From NCBI GenBank assembly GCA_964493985.1, contig CAZBQL010000071.1:1-16492 (forward strand): a stretch of DNA of 16,492 nucleotides. The letters are read 5' to 3'. The translations under genes were made by a program, and so were the position numbers. This stretch comes from MGML01 sp964493985. GTDB lineage: Bacteria > Chloroflexota > Dehalococcoidia > Dehalococcoidales > UBA2162. Under the pieces are notes generated by a model. That model was given only the letters and a program-made list of their open reading frames with translations, did not search any database and had not been told where the DNA came from. Of the stretch, positions 14,439 to 16,492 are shown in pieces. Within the stretch, counting starts at the first letter, position 1; each line of letters opens with the position of its first letter.

Positions 14439-16444
14439 ATGTTTGTACTTGGCACAGCCGGACATATCGACCATGGTAAATCGGTCCTGATAAATGCGTT
14501 GACCGGCATTANNNNNNNNNNNNNNNNNNNNNNNNNNNNNNNNNNNNNNNNNNNNNNNNNNNNNNNNNNNNNNNNNNNNNNNNNNNNNNNNNNNNNNNNN
14601 NNNNNNNNNNNGCCGGACATATCGACCATGGTAAATCGGTCCTGATAAATGCGTTGACCGGCATTAACCCGGACCGCCTGCGTGAAGAGCAAGAACGGGG
14701 TATGACTATCGATCTTGGTTTTGCCTGGCTGAAACTGCCTTCAGGGCAGGAAGTGGGGATCGTCGACGTACCCGGCCATGAGAAATTTATCAAGAATATG
14801 CTGGCGGGGGTCGGAGGTATCGACCTTGCCCTCCTTATCGTTGCCGCCAATGAAAGCGTGATGCCCCAGACCAGGGAACACCTGGCGATTATCGACCTCC
14901 TTGAGATTAAAAAAGGTGTCGTAGCGATTACCAAGAAAGATTTGGTCGATGACGAATGGCTGGAATTAGTCCGTCTGGACGTGGAAGAATTATTAAGTGG
15001 CACGAGCCTTGCCGGTGCTCCGATAATTCCTGTCTCGGCGATATCCGGTGAAGGCCTGGAAGAACTGGTACAGGCGATCGACGAACAGCTTCAATCGACC
15101 GAACCGCGTAAAGATACCGGCAGGCCGAGACTTCCGATAGACAGGGTATTCACCATATCCGGCTCAGGTACAGTGATTACCGGGACGCTTATCGACAGTT
15201 CTTTATCGGTCGGTCAGGATGTGGAGATAGTACCAGCGGGCCTGAAGTCGAGAATCAGGGGGCTGCAGTCTCACAAGACACGAGTAGAACGGGCGGAACT
15301 GGGAAACCGCGTGGCGGTCAACCTGGTGGGTGTGGCAACGTCCGAGATTTCACGCGGTGACGTTCTTACCACACCCGGCTGGCTTACTGCCACGACCATG
15401 CTCAGCGCCCGACTTCGTTTACTCCCTCACCTGCGCCGCCCGTTATCTCATAATGCGACCGTCAGTTTTCACTCGGGCGCTGCCGAGACTATGGCAAAAG
15501 TCCGATTCCTTGATAGAGACAGGCTGGAACCGGGCGATACTGCGTTGATACAGCTTGTATTGACCGATCCGGTAGCCGTGGTGAAAGGCGACCACTTTAT
15601 CATCAGGTCTCCGATGGACACGCTTGGTGGCGGGAGAATTGTGGACTCTCACACAAAACGACTCCGACGTCACCGTGAGTCTGTCATACAGGGACTGGAG
15701 GTTAAAGAAGCCGGTGCTGTTGATGAAGTGATAGAGGCGTTACTGGAAAACAGACAGCCGATGGAATTTCCGGCACTGGTCTCACAGAGCGACCTTCCTG
15801 ATTCCGAAGCGCGACCCGCCGTGGAATCGTTGATAGAGGAGGGCAGACTTACCGCTATCGGCCAGGGTAATCAGCGTCTTCTTTATACCGCACCCGGCTG
15901 GCAGAACCTGATACGGCAGGCAACGGATTCTCTCCGGGACTATCATAAGAAATTTCCTACCAGGCCGGGAATGCCGAAAGCCGAACTCGGCAGTCGGTTG
16001 AAACTGGGGAAGTACGCCCCGGCGATATGGCAGAAGCTGTCAAATGACGGTGTCGTGGTCGAAGAAGGCACGGCAGTACGGTTAACTTCACATAAAGTTA
16101 CTCTCAACCCGGCACAGCAGGCAAAGATAGATGCCTTCCTTGAATCACTGAAAAAGAACCCGTATTCACCGCCCGGCGATCTCGTTCCCGAGCCTGACCT
16201 GCTCAATCTATTGATAGACCGTCAGCAGGTCGTAAAAGTACATTCTTCAGTGGTATTCTCTGCTAAGGCCTATAATGAAATGGTGGAGAAGGTGACTGCC
16301 CATATAAAGGAAAAGGGCAATGTCAGCGTCGCCGAGGTCCGCGATATGTTTAACACCAGCCGCAAGTATGTCCTGGCTTTGCTTGAGTACCTCGATGAAA
16401 AAAAGATAACCCGCCGTGTCGGCGACGAACGGGTGCTGTACTAG
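14439..16444 (+). CDS. selB: selenocysteine-specific elongation factor SelB, interrupted by an assembly gap
   Basis: SelB is the GTPase that carries Sec-tRNA(Sec) to UGA codons marked by a SECIS hairpin. The ATG at 14439 follows AGGAAAAGG. The first 24 codons give MFVLGTAGHIDHGKSVLINA with P-loop GHIDHGKS. The text is then broken by 100 N and a repeat of 55 bp. Removing 155 bases restores one frame of 616 aa, close to the E. coli length (614). In that merged numbering: ERGMTIDLGFAW (switch region), DVPGHE (58-63), TKKD (113-116), two EF-Tu-like beta domains, then the winged-helix repeats (about residue 440 onward) ending in NTSRKYVLALLEYLDEKK and RVGDERVLY. The last domains bind the SECIS RNA. 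As written, the two parts lie in different frames, so gene callers will see a truncated SelB beginning near 14654. Confidence 0.93.
14457..14511 (+). repeat. left copy of 55-bp duplication at the gap
   Basis: Identical to 14612-14666. Both encode the SelB P-loop region from AGHIDHGKS to the ALTGI segment. A real tandem duplication in the middle of the G-domain would destroy the protein; a 55-base contig overlap explains it fully. Confidence 0.95.
14512..14611. other. 100-N scaffold gap, probably artefactual
   Basis: Exactly 100 undetermined bases, the usual placeholder length for a gap of unknown size. The sequence ends on the left and restarts on the right with the same 55 bases, so the two contigs overlap and no sequence is likely to be missing. 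Confidence 0.95.
14612..14666 (+). repeat. right copy of 55-bp duplication at the gap
   Basis: Begins at the first base after the N run and matches 14457-14511 without a mismatch. It continues directly into the NPDRLREEQERGMTIDLG segment expected next in SelB. Confidence 0.95.
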
Positions 16445-16467
16445 TATTCGCCAGTGTCATTGCGAAT

Positions 16468-16486
16468 TTCGCCGTCAACAGGCGAA
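16468..16486. repeat. small hairpin after selB, possible repeat or terminator
   Basis: TTCGCC (16468-16473) pairs with GGCGAA (16481-16486) around a 7-nt loop. The preceding GTCATTGCGA resembles the edge of a common dispersed repeat. No T-run is visible before the window ends, so a terminator role is uncertain. Confidence 0.35.
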
Positions 16487-16492
16487 CTGTAG

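Noticed and set aside
14612..14666. True tandem duplication inside selB
   Set aside because: Exact identity, placement at both edges of a 100-N placeholder, and restoration of the SelB frame on merging all point to a contig overlap.

Overview
The window looks like a metagenome-assembled scaffold of an anaerobic bacterium. The reasons are an oxygen-sensitive 2-hydroxyacyl-CoA dehydratase-type operon with its ATP-dependent activator, a flavodoxin-ferredoxin fusion protein, and a selenocysteine-incorporation locus (selA, selB). Protein flavour, TTG/GTG starts and a palindromic repeat of the 'VIPAKAGIQ' kind would fit a Dehalococcoidia-like member of the Chloroflexota. That is an impression from style, not from a marker gene. 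A run of exactly 100 N flanked by a perfect 55-bp duplication shows scaffolding of two contigs that really overlap.

Layout. Left part (1-3053, visibly AT-richer): a doubtful small ORF, an EFR1-type flavodoxin/2x[4Fe-4S] protein, an atypical receiver-HTH regulator whose phospho-acceptor Asp is Asn, and a GNAT acetyltransferase. Then 440 bp without a convincing gene. Next is a tight three-gene operon (3494-6814) with two dehydratase/reductase subunits and one activator ATPase. It is followed by a TetR-ABC ATPase-ABC permease operon (7099-10282). That operon's promoter lies inside a perfect 13-bp inverted repeat, probably the TetR operator, and it ends at an 11-bp hairpin terminator. A reverse-strand gene encoding two tandem cupin domains (10353-11219) converges on that terminator. 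Right part (11442-16444): selA, a stand-alone AICAR transformylase (C-terminal half of PurH), a frameshifted DUF559-nuclease remnant, and selB.

How the genes may work together. The activator should feed ATP-energised electrons to the cluster of the dehydratase pair; the EFR1 protein is a plausible but unproven low-potential electron carrier for it. TetR probably represses its own operon, whose products form a two-component ABC-2 exporter. SelA makes Sec-tRNA and SelB delivers it to the ribosome; no selenoprotein gene and no tRNA-Sec was seen in this window.

The points most worth following up are: the dehydratase subunit that keeps only one of three cluster cysteines while its partner keeps all three; the fused double cupin of unknown function; the internally duplicated permease; the operator palindrome; and the false gap that breaks selB.
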